A DNA stretch of 50,485 bases from Halorubrum amylolyticum (GCF_004114995.1 NZ_SDJP01000017.1:1-50485), one strand, 5' to 3'. Positions 18,215 to 26,597 are shown, numbered from the stretch's first letter. Notes: a model not told the origin generated them from the sequence alone. Program-made: numbers and translations.

Positions 18215-18742
18215 ATGAGTGAGACGTTCGACCCGTTGCAGGATTCCGTGACTTGGATAGCGGATACAGGTTTGTTCATCGCCTGTGGTCGGCAACAGAA
18301 CAACAAGTACACTGCTCTCGAACGCTTTGCTCAACGGAACGCTCTCACATTCGTCATTCCGCAGCGGGTCTACGACGAGCTCGGTGGTGCGCCGAGGCGA
18401 AGTACACCGGGCCAGACTCCGATCAATAGCGCCATTGATGCCGGTTGGGTTACAGTCGCCGACGAGCCTGACTACACGAACGGCACCGTGTCACAAGTGA
18501 TGGACGACGTTCGGTCGTACATCGCTCGATCCTCGAAAAGAAGCGAGGATCGGATCGAAAAGGCTGACACCGCGCTTGCTGCGGCCGCAGTTGAAAGGCT
18601 CGAAGCGGATAGCGGTCTGGTCTGTATCGTGACGACCGACATCGACGCCGGCGAGGCGGTTGTTGCGACACTCGACGCCCACGGGTTCGAGAATCGTGTG
18701 CGGTTCAAAAATGGGTTTGAGCTGATTGACGAGATCACGTAA
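18215..18742 (+). CDS. PIN-domain protein, putative toxin ribonuclease
   Basis: A 175-residue PIN-domain protein, a metal-dependent RNase fold. The acidic residues expected for the site are visible: Asp in WIADTGLFIA, Glu in RVYDELGG, Asp in KADTALAAAAV and Asp in VTTDIDAGEAV. PIN toxins of VapC type cut tRNA or rRNA. The protein is longer than VapC (about 130), owing to an extra segment around residues 60-110. It shares its layout with the protein at 29531-30061. It is the second gene of the HTH/PIN operon inside the transposed unit. Confidence 0.8.
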   Translation: MSETFDPLQDSVTWIADTGLFIACGRQQNNKYTALERFAQRNALTFVIPQRVYDELGGAPRRSTPGQTPINSAIDAGWVTVADEPDYTNGTVSQVMDDVRSYIARSSKRSEDRIEKADTALAAAAVERLEADSGLVCIVTTDIDAGEAVVATLDAHGFENRVRFKNGFELIDEIT

Positions 18743-18957
18743 TGGTCAGTCAGCAGCCATCAGCGAACAGCTGTTTCGAGAGAGGATATGTCTGAAAAAG
18801 AGGATTTCAACAAAGCCAATTTTTCGTTAAAGCTCTGCGTTTCTCGTGCGGCTCTCTCCGATCGGATTTGTGGGTGGGCACACACCGATGCGATCGGGGC
18901 GTGAGCTGTCTTCGACGATCAGAGCGGCTTTACCTCGTCCCGTCGTCGCACCCAGAT

Positions 18958-20181
18958 ATGTACGGAGTCGTGCTCGCGGCGGGTCGTGGAACGCGGATGC
19001 GACCACTGACAGATCGGCGACCGAAACCGTTGCTTCCGGTCGGCGACCGTTCGCTACTCGAACACGTGTTCGACGCCGCGTACGAGGTCGTCGACGAGTT
19101 CGTCGTCGTGATTGGCTACCGCGGCGGCCTGATCCGCGAGACGATCGGTGACTCGTATCGCAATCGCCCCGTTCACTACGTCGAGCAGGGAGAGGCGCGA
19201 GGGACGGCCGATGCCGTCGCGCAGGCCGAGTCAGTCGTCGACGACCGGTTTATCGTACTCAACGGCGACGTACTCGTTGATCCCGAACTGCCGCGGGCGC
19301 TAGCCGACGCGGGTGGGACTGCAGTCGCCGCTACGGTCGTCGACGACCCACAGTCGTACGGTGTTATTTCGACGACGAGCGAGAATGGCATCGATGGTGA
19401 TGTCCTTGCGGGTATCATCGAGAAGCCCGCAGATCCCCCGACATCGCTAGCCAACGTCGGTTGTTACGCGTTCGAGCCGGACGTTTTCGAGTACATCGAT
19501 CGAACACCCGAAAGCGAGCGGGGTGAGTACGAGATCACGACCACGCTCGAGTTGCTCCTTGCTGACGACCGCGAGATTGCGGTCGCATCGTATGCGGGCA
19601 CGTGGCTCGACGTTGGGCGGCCGTGGGAGCTGTTGGAGGCGACCGAGGTCGTCCTCGGCAACTGGGACAACCAGCAACTCGACGGGACCGTTGAGGAGGG
19701 TGTGCACCTAGAGGGAGCTGTCGTCGTCGAGGCAGGCGCCCGTGTTCGATCGGGTGCGTACGTGGAGGGGCCAGCCTTGATCTGTGAGGGTGCAGCAGTC
19801 GGACCGAACGCCTACATTCGGGGGGCGACCGTCGTGGGTCCAGACGGTCATGTGGGTCACTCGGTCGAGGTGAAAAACTCGGTACTCATGGCCGGCACAT
19901 CGGTCGGTCACCTGTCCTACGTCGGCGATTCGATACTGGGTCGCGACGTGAACGTCGGCGCCGGGACGAACGTCGCGAACCTGCGCCACGACGACGAGAA
20001 TGTTCGGCTGACCGTGAAAGGCGACCGGGTCAACACGGGTCGGCGAAAGCTCGGCGTGATCGTCGGCGACGACGCGAAGACGGGGATCAACACGTCGCTG
20101 AACGCCGGCGTCACGATGGGCGTTGGTGCGACGACAGCGCCCGGTGAGGTGCTCACACGGGACCGTCTCACGAATGACTGA
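18958..20181 (+). CDS. glmU: bifunctional GlmU/ST0452-type enzyme (UDP-GlcNAc pyrophosphorylase / GlcN-1-P acetyltransferase)
   Basis: A 407-residue bifunctional enzyme. The N-terminal domain has the NTP loop VVLAAGRGTRMRPLT with PKPLLPVGDRS and the metal site IVLNGDVLVDP. The C-terminal beta-helix ends with VGAGTNVANLRHDD, KGDRVNTGRRKLGVIVGDD and TGINTSLNAGV, which is the acetyltransferase signature of the archaeal ST0452-like proteins that acetylate glucosamine-1-phosphate and transfer UMP. I set the start at the ATG 18958, just before the NTP loop; an earlier GTG at 18868 gives a non-conserved extension. With glmS and glmM it completes the path from fructose-6-phosphate to UDP-GlcNAc. The transposed HTH/PIN unit separates it from glmM. 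Confidence 0.9.
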   Translation: MYGVVLAAGRGTRMRPLTDRRPKPLLPVGDRSLLEHVFDAAYEVVDEFVVVIGYRGGLIRETIGDSYRNRPVHYVEQGEARGTADAVAQAESVVDDRFIVLNGDVLVDPELPRALADAGGTAVAATVVDDPQSYGVISTTSENGIDGDVLAGIIEKPADPPTSLANVGCYAFEPDVFEYIDRTPESERGEYEITTTLELLLADDREIAVASYAGTWLDVGRPWELLEATEVVLGNWDNQQLDGTVEEGVHLEGAVVVEAGARVRSGAYVEGPALICEGAAVGPNAYIRGATVVGPDGHVGHSVEVKNSVLMAGTSVGHLSYVGDSILGRDVNVGAGTNVANLRHDDENVRLTVKGDRVNTGRRKLGVIVGDDAKTGINTSLNAGVTMGVGATTAPGEVLTRDRLTND

Positions 20182-20286
20182 CTGATTTTGGTGTGAAGGG
20201 CAACGAGAGAGCTGTCCAACTGACTACCACGTCGTTGTCAGACTGTGCCTGCAGGCAATCAAAAGCGAACCAGTCTGGTGACCCCT

Positions 20287-21126
20287 TCAGGCCGGGGTGG
20301 AGGTCAAGATCGACACGACACCACCCCCGACAATCGCTAACCCGCCAAGTCCGAAGCAGACCGCCCAGAACGGGACACGCTCGACGATCCGCATGAGCGC
20401 GTCGATGGTGAGGTAGCCAACAATCGCACTGACAGCAAGCGCGACGAACGCAGCCGTGGGACTGATCCCCGGGAGTCCCCCAGCACTGAGTAGTGTGAGT
20501 GCCGCTGCGCCGAGGCTGGCTGGGATCGACAACAAAAACGAAAGTCGAAACGCGGTTGGCGCCTCATAGCTGCGAAAGAGGAAGGCGCTCGTGGTCATCC
20601 CCGATCGCGAAACGCCGGGGAGGATCGCGATCCCCTGAACGGCGCCGACAAGGATCGAATCCGCGAATGTTGGCGCTTTGTTTGCCCCCATCGAGACGGA
20701 TTCAGACGCGAGCTGCAAGAGTCCGGTTGCAACTAGCAACAGTCCGATGACAGCGATAAACACGCCACCAGTGAGTTGGCCAGCCAGATCGACGGCGAAG
20801 ATGTAGAGCGGGATCCCCACGAGGCCGGTCATGAACGAGGCGATCACGATGTACGAGGCGATCGCATTCTCACCCTCGTAGGCTGCTCGCGGTCGCCAGT
20901 CCGGCACTGCGGCGAGGACTGTCCGGAGTTCGTCGCGGTAGTACGTCGCTGCAGAGAGGGTCGTCCCCACCTGTAAGAACAGCGCAAGTTGGAGTGCGAC
21001 ATCGGGTTCAGTACCGACCGCCGTCAGCACTAACGCGAGGTTGCCTTGACTGGACACGGGGAGCCACTCGACGACACCTTGGACGACCCCCGCGAGGATT
21101 GCGACCGCGATATCCGTAGAATTCAC
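20287..21126 (-). CDS. uppP: UppP/BacA-like undecaprenyl-diphosphatase family membrane protein
   Basis: A 279-residue polytopic membrane protein of the UppP/BacA family. Both signature loops are present: VVQGVVEWLPVSSQGN near the N-terminus (E and S residues of the first motif) and LPGVSRSGMTTSAFLF in the middle (P-G-x-SRSG). Eight or so membrane segments fit the family. In bacteria the enzyme recycles the lipid carrier of glycan synthesis; in archaea the substrate would be dolichyl diphosphate. I prefer the GTG at 21126 immediately before the first helix; a TTG at 21186 overlapping the previous stop is an alternative. It reads with the two upstream genes on the minus strand, and its neighbourhood to UDP-GlcNAc genes fits N-glycan synthesis. 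Confidence 0.88.
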   Translation of the reverse strand: MNSTDIAVAILAGVVQGVVEWLPVSSQGNLALVLTAVGTEPDVALQLALFLQVGTTLSAATYYRDELRTVLAAVPDWRPRAAYEGENAIASYIVIASFMTGLVGIPLYIFAVDLAGQLTGGVFIAVIGLLLVATGLLQLASESVSMGANKAPTFADSILVGAVQGIAILPGVSRSGMTTSAFLFRSYEAPTAFRLSFLLSIPASLGAAALTLLSAGGLPGISPTAAFVALAVSAIVGYLTIDALMRIVERVPFWAVCFGLGGLAIVGGGVVSILTSTPA

Positions 21127-21182
21127 TATCTCATGTGGATTGAGCCGGCTACTTAAGCGATACAGATTCTCGATTGGAGTAG

Positions 21183-21875
21183 TCAACAGTCGTCCGAATC
21201 CGACGCCTCAGTCGCTTTCAACGAGTCCGAGGACGGGAAATTTGAGTCGTCTGCATCGTCAGCCATGGAGCGAGTCGAATTCTCACCCGAGTCGGCAGGC
21301 GGCTGTCCGTTTGTGTCGTCACTGTCAGTATTCGGAGGGGCTGGTGGCTCAAGCGCAGCGATGGCGAGTGTGACGGGACGCGTCTCCCGGAGTGTTGCCC
21401 AGTCACGCGTATCTTGCATCGCGAGCAGTCCCCCAACAGCGAGTCCGAGGCCCACAACCAGACGCACTGTCGAGACGCCACCGAAGAGACTGCTGATCGC
21501 GACGGCGGCACCCAGTGTGGCGACGCCGAGTCCGGCCGCCCGAAGCGGCGCGGCGAACGTCGCGGTGGCCCCGCGCTGGGCAATGTCGACGGCGCGAGAA
21601 TCGGCTGCACTATCGACAAGTCGCTCGATCATCCAGTCCAAGATACGCAAGAACGGCCCGACCGTCCACGTCTCCCGAAGGTCGATCACGATCACTTCGG
21701 GATCGGGTTCAGCGGTGAGCCACTGAAACAGCGCCGAGGTACGCACCCACAAACCGACACGGTCACTTACGGCCCGCACAGCTGACGCCACACGAGAGCC
21801 GGCCAGCATGGCCGGCGTGTCGTCCGACACATCGCGAGGAGATGCGTCAGGCTCCTCCGTCGAGCGAGCCGTCAT
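21183..21875 (-). CDS. haloarchaeal membrane protein of unknown function
   Basis: A 230-residue protein. After a polar N-terminus it has a globular stretch including EVIVIDLRETWTVGPFLRIL (about 60-79), then two membrane segments (APLRAAGLGVATLGAAVAIS near 107-126 and VRLVVGLGLAVGGLLAM near 134-150), then a long acidic, Ser/Asn-rich tail that is probably disordered. No catalytic signature is seen. It lies between the DUF4330-type gene (70 bases upstream) and the UppP-like gene, all in the same direction, so they may form an operon concerned with the cell envelope. Confidence 0.7.
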   Translation of the reverse strand: MTARSTEEPDASPRDVSDDTPAMLAGSRVASAVRAVSDRVGLWVRTSALFQWLTAEPDPEVIVIDLRETWTVGPFLRILDWMIERLVDSAADSRAVDIAQRGATATFAAPLRAAGLGVATLGAAVAISSLFGGVSTVRLVVGLGLAVGGLLAMQDTRDWATLRETRPVTLAIAALEPPAPPNTDSDDTNGQPPADSGENSTRSMADDADDSNFPSSDSLKATEASDSDDC

Positions 21876-21945
21876 ACGCTACACCTCGCTTTCGAGTGCC
21901 GCTGAGAGAGCACAGGGGAGATGGAGAGAGACCGGCCGCAGTCAG

Positions 21946-23040
21946 TCATCTGGAGACGCTCACCACCTCGACTTCGATAATTCTCGTCTCCAGATCGAGG
22001 GTGACAGTCGTGCCACCGCGGAGTCGGTCGCCTTTGAACAGGACGCCCGTCGCAGTTTCTCGGACCTGGAACTGTGCCGTGATCGTCACGTCGCGGTTGA
22101 TCGGATGGTCAGCGACGTTGACACTCCCGTCATCACCGGTGGCGATGATGAGCGATGGTTCTGTGTCCACATCGGTGAGCTCTGCAACCGGGTCATTGGC
22201 CGGGCCTTCGATCATCCCTGGCTCAATCGAATCAGCGGTGTCTTCACGCACATCCGTCATGCGAAGCGTGACGTTCCGGGTGGCGGTCTCGCCCAGCCCA
22301 TCACCGTTGGTGCGCTCGACATCTCCCTCAATGGTGTAGTCATCAGCAGGGAGTGTGAGTGACTGTCCGCGTTGGAGACGAACGCCACCGAAGCGGGCAT
22401 ACCCATCTTCTCGGTGCGTCGCAAGCGTCGTCTCGGCGAGGAGTCGGGTCTGTCCAGATCCGTTCGTCGCGTAGGTCGCCACATCGTCGATGGTTGCAAC
22501 AGTGCGGCCGGCCAAGCGGATCTCGTCACCCGGGGTGACCGCAGAGGCGGTTTCGGCGTCGAGGGTGTCACGGATGATGACGCGTCGCTCCCCAGTGGCA
22601 AGCGCATTACTGTTTCCAACGGCACGGATCTGACCCTCTACCTGATACTGGCTCGTTTCGATAGCGAGTGTGCGGCCGAGACGCGGTGGGGCGTTCCCGT
22701 AGGTCAGCGTCCCATCATTCACTTCGCCTTCAAGAGCGACGCGGAGTGTGACGCCGATGTCGTTCCCACGAGGAGTCAGGTGAACATCCGTAATCGTGGC
22801 CGAGGAGGAGCCGTCGGGTTCGTAGGTATCACCCTCATTAATCGCGTCGGCGATGTAGGCGGGTTGCGTGCCCATATCGAGGGTGGCGTAGGTGGTTTGG
22901 GTGTCTGGTCCGGGTGCGTCGCCGCCGCTAAAGACGAGAGCAGCGCCTGCGATGACGACCGCCAAGACGAGGAGGACAACGAGCGCGTCGATAACGTTGA
23001 CGGCGCCAAAGAGGTTGCCGTCGTCGTCAATCAGTTCCAT
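21946..23040 (-). CDS. DUF4330-like membrane-anchored protein
   Basis: A 364-residue protein beginning MELIDDDGNLFGAVNVIDAL followed by one membrane helix (VVLLVLAVVIAGAALVFSGG). The words DDDGNLFGxVNxIDA before a single helix are typical of the DUF4330 family. The rest is beta-rich and appears repetitive: several units end in a pattern like V-L-RGQSLTLPADDYTIEG, seen again as GDRLRGGTTVTLDLETRIIE and NAPPRLGRTLAIETSQYQVEG. The start at 23040 is chosen because it begins the conserved segment; the frame upstream to 23274 is not conserved-looking. It would lie outside the membrane with an N-terminal anchor. Function unknown. Confidence 0.8.
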   Translation of the reverse strand: MELIDDDGNLFGAVNVIDALVVLLVLAVVIAGAALVFSGGDAPGPDTQTTYATLDMGTQPAYIADAINEGDTYEPDGSSSATITDVHLTPRGNDIGVTLRVALEGEVNDGTLTYGNAPPRLGRTLAIETSQYQVEGQIRAVGNSNALATGERRVIIRDTLDAETASAVTPGDEIRLAGRTVATIDDVATYATNGSGQTRLLAETTLATHREDGYARFGGVRLQRGQSLTLPADDYTIEGDVERTNGDGLGETATRNVTLRMTDVREDTADSIEPGMIEGPANDPVAELTDVDTEPSLIIATGDDGSVNVADHPINRDVTITAQFQVRETATGVLFKGDRLRGGTTVTLDLETRIIEVEVVSVSR

Positions 23041-23157
23041 TGGAGACCACCCGAGAGTCGCATTAGTGCGTGGGTGTTGGGCAGGGAGTAAAACGGTTCC
23101 CCTTTTTCGGAACGTTCGAATTCGAATGTACCGAGACCCGACAGACCGACAGTGAAC

Positions 23158-24565
23158 TGCCTCGGGGTCAAGCCCCGAGGCTTCTTCCCACGGATTAATT
23201 CCTAACACTCCCTGTTTCACCATCGGTCTGGTAGTCTCGAACGGTGGAAACAGGGTCGTGGTCGGCTGGTTCACTCAGCCCGTTGCCATGCCGTCGCACC
23301 CTCACAATTGGAGGGCTGTTGAGAGCAGGCACATCCCGATTCAACTTCTCCAAACCTCTCGTACCAATTAGCATCGCCGCTTTCCGATCTGCGTGGTCTT
23401 GGAACCCACACTGCACGCACTGGAACCGCTTGCCCTGACGGTTTGAACGAGTCGTATGCCCGCAATCTACACATTCCTGACTCGTATACTCAGGGTCAAT
23501 TTTCTCTGACGGGATTCCACTCCACGCAGCTTTGTACGACACGAAGTCTTGGAGTTGTGCGAAAGGCAACGAGTGCAAGCGCCGGTTCATTCGAGTCCCG
23601 TAATTGATGTCGTCTCTCATGTCTTTGAGGTCTTCAAAGACGATGACGGGGTTCTCGAATTGCTTTGCCCACTCCACGATATCTCGTGATACTTGGTGGA
23701 GTTGGTCGTGGACAAACCGTTTTTCTTTGTCTCGAATTTCGTGTTCGAGCGTGGTTTGCCCGACGCTCTGCATTCGTTTGCGGATTGTGAAGTACTCGTG
23801 TCGTTCTTTCTTGATTTCTGGATACTCGATGACCACTGAATCTTCCACGCCTGATCCAGTGACAGCGGCTAATCCAACGCAATCCTCGTTCACATCCACA
23901 CCGATGAACGTCTTGGCGTGTTCCTTGTCAGCGACTTCAGCAGTCTTGTGCGTGACGTTGACGTGTAGTTCGTGACGGTTTCGGGTTCGCACGACTTCTG
24001 CAGTTCCGACACGCCAGTCGTCGTTGGTCAACGCAGTTTTTAGACGCTCGATGTAGTGTTGACTGCTTTGGAGTGTTCCTCGGACGAAGTTCCGTTTCAG
24101 CGCGGTCACACGGAACGAGATGCTTTCTGACTCTTCGTCTACGAAGAGTTGGTACCCTTCTCCGTGATTCATACGAAGTGGGAACAATTCCTCGTGGTTC
24201 TGTCGAGGATGCCCGTAGTCGTCTTCGTCGTAGTAGCGTTCAAGTGCGTCTGTTGCTTTGTCGAAGAGCCGCTGCGTCGTGTTTTGGACGTGGTTTGACC
24301 GCTCGACTACTTCGTCTTCGATGGTTTCCCAATCGTATCCTTGCGCATCTAAGCGGAAGATTTCGTTGACGACGCGGCGAGCTTCGACTTGTCCAGAATC
24401 TAGCAGTTGCTGACTACCCTCGTTGATGTCTAATTGAAACACCAGAGTACTGGTCAGCGATTTCTGCACGAATATTGTTTAGAAACAGTGGTTTGTAAGA
24501 GCTTGTATTTCTGGTACATCAGGCGTGGTGACGGGCTTCACCCTCGAGGTCAAGCCCCGAGGCAC
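23158..24565 (-). mobile_element. second TnpB-only IS200/IS605-group element
   Basis: One tnpB gene between hairpin ends. The 3'-side hairpin is CCTCGGGGTCAAGCCCCGAGG (23160-23180); the 5'-side end contains CTCGAGGTCAAGCCCCGAGG (24544-24563). Unlike the first element, both ends share nearly the same hairpin. The 5' side continues directly into the frame of the gene ending at 25130, so the element has replaced or cut that gene's beginning. No tnpA is present. Confidence 0.75.
23195..24469 (-). CDS. tnpB: TnpB RNA-guided nuclease (element 2)
   Basis: A 424-residue TnpB of a branch distant from the one at 9912. RuvC landmarks are the first Asp in FIGVDVNEDCVGLA, Glu in VIVFEDLKDMRDD and the last Asp in FQDHADRKAAMLIG. 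The zinc finger is CVDCGHT and CVQCGFQ. The third RuvC segment reads DRKAAMLIG instead of the more usual D-x-NAAxNI, a notable change beside the catalytic Asp. After it comes a long tail of about 75 residues with PALNSPPIVRVRRHGNG, probably the region that overlaps its guide RNA. Length is in the normal range. Confidence 0.9.
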   Translation of the reverse strand: MQKSLTSTLVFQLDINEGSQQLLDSGQVEARRVVNEIFRLDAQGYDWETIEDEVVERSNHVQNTTQRLFDKATDALERYYDEDDYGHPRQNHEELFPLRMNHGEGYQLFVDEESESISFRVTALKRNFVRGTLQSSQHYIERLKTALTNDDWRVGTAEVVRTRNRHELHVNVTHKTAEVADKEHAKTFIGVDVNEDCVGLAAVTGSGVEDSVVIEYPEIKKERHEYFTIRKRMQSVGQTTLEHEIRDKEKRFVHDQLHQVSRDIVEWAKQFENPVIVFEDLKDMRDDINYGTRMNRRLHSLPFAQLQDFVSYKAAWSGIPSEKIDPEYTSQECVDCGHTTRSNRQGKRFQCVQCGFQDHADRKAAMLIGTRGLEKLNRDVPALNSPPIVRVRRHGNGLSEPADHDPVSTVRDYQTDGETGSVRN

Positions 24566-25130
24566 TCGCCCTTCTCAGCCTGTAGATGGCGAACTCCACG
24601 ATGACGCGACGTTGTCTCTCACACCCGAGCAACACCAGCGACTCAAGGACGGGCTCCACGGGGCCCGGTTTGACGATGTGCGTCGTGCGAGCCGTCGGTA
24701 TCTTGTAGTGGGTAGTGGATCGGGTGAGTCCGGTGAACGTCGTCGACGCGTGTGTACTCGGTTGAATGATCGGCGGGATGCCGTCGCATTCCGGTTAGAG
24801 GAGTTCGGGTTCGATGCCGACGACCTTGATCTGTGGGCGCCGGCCTTCGAGGCGTTGTCGGTGCAGGCGACGTGGGTTATCGGCGTGATCGAAGACTTCG
24901 ACGGCGGTCACGTCTGGGAGCTTGGCTACCTGTATCGACAGCAGACGAGTGTGCGAGACGTGTTGTGGCTGCTGAAGCGCGTGTACGACGATCCGGAGAT
25001 ACAGCGGGCGCAGTACGAAAATGGGATAGCCGCGTCCCACTTGGCCGCCCTCGAGACAGCGGTGGGCGAACGGGTCGTAGAGTGGTCGACTCTCGATGAG
25101 CTCGATAGCGCGGTTGAGCGAATTCCGTGA
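24525..25130 (+). CDS. 5'-truncated conserved haloarchaeal protein joined to a TnpB element end
   Basis: The frame starts with a GTG at 24525 inside the TnpB element end, and its first 20 or so codons (to about 24575) are element sequence, so the native beginning is lost. The remaining protein has RRVCTRLNDRRDAVAFRLEE, DDLDLWAPAFEALS, VIEDFDGGHVWELGYLY and ENGIAASHLAALE. The DFDGGHVWELG motif after a beta strand recalls the nucleoside 2-deoxyribosyltransferase-like fold, where an Asp and a Glu in such a motif bind the nucleotide; this is a weak inference. Without a native start it may not be translated. It lies 73 bases before a broken nucleotidyltransferase gene. Confidence 0.55.
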   Translation: MVTGFTLEVKPRGTRPSQPVDGELHDDATLSLTPEQHQRLKDGLHGARFDDVRRASRRYLVVGSGSGESGERRRRVCTRLNDRRDAVAFRLEEFGFDADDLDLWAPAFEALSVQATWVIGVIEDFDGGHVWELGYLYRQQTSVRDVLWLLKRVYDDPEIQRAQYENGIAASHLAALETAVGERVVEWSTLDELDSAVERIP

Positions 25131-25203
25131 AGAAGGTCTATCGCGCACGCCTGAACCGGGAGTGACCGACGGACTCAGGTGTCGAGTGGCCGACGGACGC
25201 GGC

Positions 25204-25425
25204 ATGGACGCGGTCATCCCCGCCGCGGGGCGAGGCAGCCGACTCGGCGAACTGACGGCGGACCGACCGAAGGGGCTCGTCGACGTGGCGGGGCGACCCC
25301 TACTCGCGTGCGCCTTCGAGACGGTGGTCGACGCCGGAGTCGACAGGCTGGTGGTGATCGTGAGCTACGAGGCGGGCCAGATCGTCGACCGGTTCGGCGA
25401 CGACTTCGAGGGGACTCCGATTACG
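25204..25425 (+). pseudogene. 5' fragment of a sugar nucleotidyltransferase gene (copy 1)
   Basis: About 75 codons of a GlcNAc/Glc-1-phosphate nucleotidyltransferase: MDAVIPAAGRGSRLGELT with the PKGLVDVAGRPLL continuation, AGQIVDRFGDDFEGTPIT, then the match stops near 25425. The next bases belong to the convergent gene ending at 25421. The matching 3' piece (SEAVGLLVRAGYEVTTARLGE) is found at 26655-26719, so the gene has been split by the HTH/partner pair, with loss of its middle. The metal-binding NGD region is missing from both pieces. Confidence 0.75.
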
Positions 25426-25894
25426 GCAAGCCGTTTTGCGCGTTCACCAAACTCTCATCACCGCGCCTGACCGCTGCCCACCACGTCTTCAGGACAGCAA
25501 TTGTGACAAGTGTCGGTGGTCGTTCGATCCCGATACAGGATTGCCTGTGTGCGTCGAGATCGCTTGGCGGATGAAAGTGCCGTACCGGCTTACTGGTGGT
25601 TTCATTCGCCCCTTCGCGCCCGAACCTGAATTCCAGTCCGTCCTCCCGATAATGGTATTTGTAGTCTCCATTCTCCCACCACTGGATATCGAGGTATCCA
25701 CCTCGCTCGTGGATTCCAGGGGTGACAGTGACCCGTGCCGCTCTGATATCTTCTCCTTCCCGCTGTTTGAACGGGTGACCTTTCTGATACCGGTATCGGA
25801 CCTTGACGACTCCGTTACCGAGTTGCTGGCGTATCTGCTCTACGCTCTCATCAATTGCTTCTGAATCAATTGGAGAGCCGTTCCCCATCCCCAT
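25421..25894 (-). CDS. partner protein of a DUF7342-type HTH gene, putative toxin-like
   Basis: A 157-residue soluble protein with no recognised catalytic motif. It has GGYLDIQWWENGDYKYHYRE and GLEFRFGREGANETTSKPVR, a run of beta strands with many Tyr, Arg and Gly, then PPTLVTIAVLKTWWAAVR helices. Its start overlaps the stop of the HTH gene at 25894 (TAATG), a strong sign of a coupled pair such as an antitoxin/toxin module. A decayed second copy of its last 55 residues lies at 47771-47945, so the module is mobile or recurrent. Its action is unknown; calling it a toxin is inference from gene order. Confidence 0.7.
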   Translation of the reverse strand: MGMGNGSPIDSEAIDESVEQIRQQLGNGVVKVRYRYQKGHPFKQREGEDIRAARVTVTPGIHERGGYLDIQWWENGDYKYHYREDGLEFRFGREGANETTSKPVRHFHPPSDLDAHRQSCIGIERPPTLVTIAVLKTWWAAVRRGDESLVNAQNGLP

Positions 25895-26574
25895 TACTGG
25901 AGTTGGGGCTGATCGCCAGCGGGGGCCGTTGTCTGATCCCCTGTCTGTCTGTCTCTTGGTTCAGTTACGGTGGTTGCCTGTTCTTTTGCTTCTTTGAGGC
26001 GGTATGCCGCTCTGAGGTGGCTGAGTTCTCGTTCTGCTGTCCGCCAGTGAGAGACGTCGTCGAGTTCGTTCTGGGTGAGTTCCTTGTCTGAAATCAGGAG
26101 TTCCTCTGGATCGGCTGCGTCATATTTGGCTTTGTACGCTGCGAGCTCCTGTTTCACTCGGTGGATTTGATCGACGAGCGTTTCGCTCCCGGCGAGTCGC
26201 CTGATCTGCTTGAGAAGGTGCCACTCCGGGTCTCGACTGTACAGTTTTCCGGAGTCCGTCTGCTGACGTTTGACAATCCCTTCGGCAGCAAGCTTGTTGA
26301 GTGTGGCTCTGGCTTTTGTTTCTGAGACGAGCGCTGTCTCTGCGATGTCGCCCGCCGATCTCGGAGTCGTCGTTCTATCGATTACCGTGCGAATTCGCTC
26401 GTTCGCAGTGGTCTCGTGTTTCCATTCTGCGGCCGCGAAGTCATCGATATCCTCGAAGCCATCGTCAGCAACGGCGAACGGGTCAATATCAGCCATGGTT
26501 ACCGGATCGTCCGGTAGTTCCGCTTCGGTGGGAAACTCGTCGGGGCCGTCAGGAGGCAGTGGCTCGTCAGGCAT
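25894..26574 (-). CDS. DUF7342-type winged-helix HTH protein
   Basis: A 226-residue protein with an acidic N-terminus, then an HTH around residues 58-100: RIRTVIDRTTTPRSAGDIAE, ALVSETKARATLNKLAAEGI (recognition helix SETKARATLNKL) and the wing VKRQQTDSGKLYSRDP. A long coiled-coil or helical section follows (KQELAAYKAKYDAADPEELL, then WRTAERELSHLRAAYRLKEA). The gene at 34888 encodes a relative with the same plan (LQREHDREEL, EWEAEYHVESPSELL, RAIASEWDHLADRLP). It has a TATA box and an adjacent 16-bp palindrome that may be its own operator. It is coupled to the next gene by TAATG. Confidence 0.8.
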   Translation of the reverse strand: MPDEPLPPDGPDEFPTEAELPDDPVTMADIDPFAVADDGFEDIDDFAAAEWKHETTANERIRTVIDRTTTPRSAGDIAETALVSETKARATLNKLAAEGIVKRQQTDSGKLYSRDPEWHLLKQIRRLAGSETLVDQIHRVKQELAAYKAKYDAADPEELLISDKELTQNELDDVSHWRTAERELSHLRAAYRLKEAKEQATTVTEPRDRQTGDQTTAPAGDQPQLQ

Positions 26575-26597
26575 ACGCTACGCTACGCCCTAAGCAC

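Larger units (their letters stand above)
17462..18825 (+). mobile_element. transposase-less transposed unit carrying an HTH/PIN gene pair (element B)
   Basis: Bases 17470-17487 (GGCTCTGTTGAAATCCTC) and 18800-18817 (inverse of GGCTTTGTTGAAATCCTC) are 18-bp inverted repeats with one mismatch. Directly outside both is the 8-bp direct repeat AATTTTTC (17462-17469 and 18818-18825), a perfect target duplication. The 1348-bp unit contains two genes, an HTH protein and a PIN protein, plus a 5' stub reading LKSSVGDIFCPGCGQYRG that looks like a zinc-knuckle beginning of a lost protein. There is no transposase. Target length of 8 bp fits several IS families; the source family cannot be fixed by eye. Confidence 0.85.

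Noticed and set aside
23041..23274. Longer start for the DUF4330-like protein
   Set aside because: Conserved sequence and the membrane anchor begin at 23040; the upstream codons encode a low-quality extension that runs into the TnpB element end.
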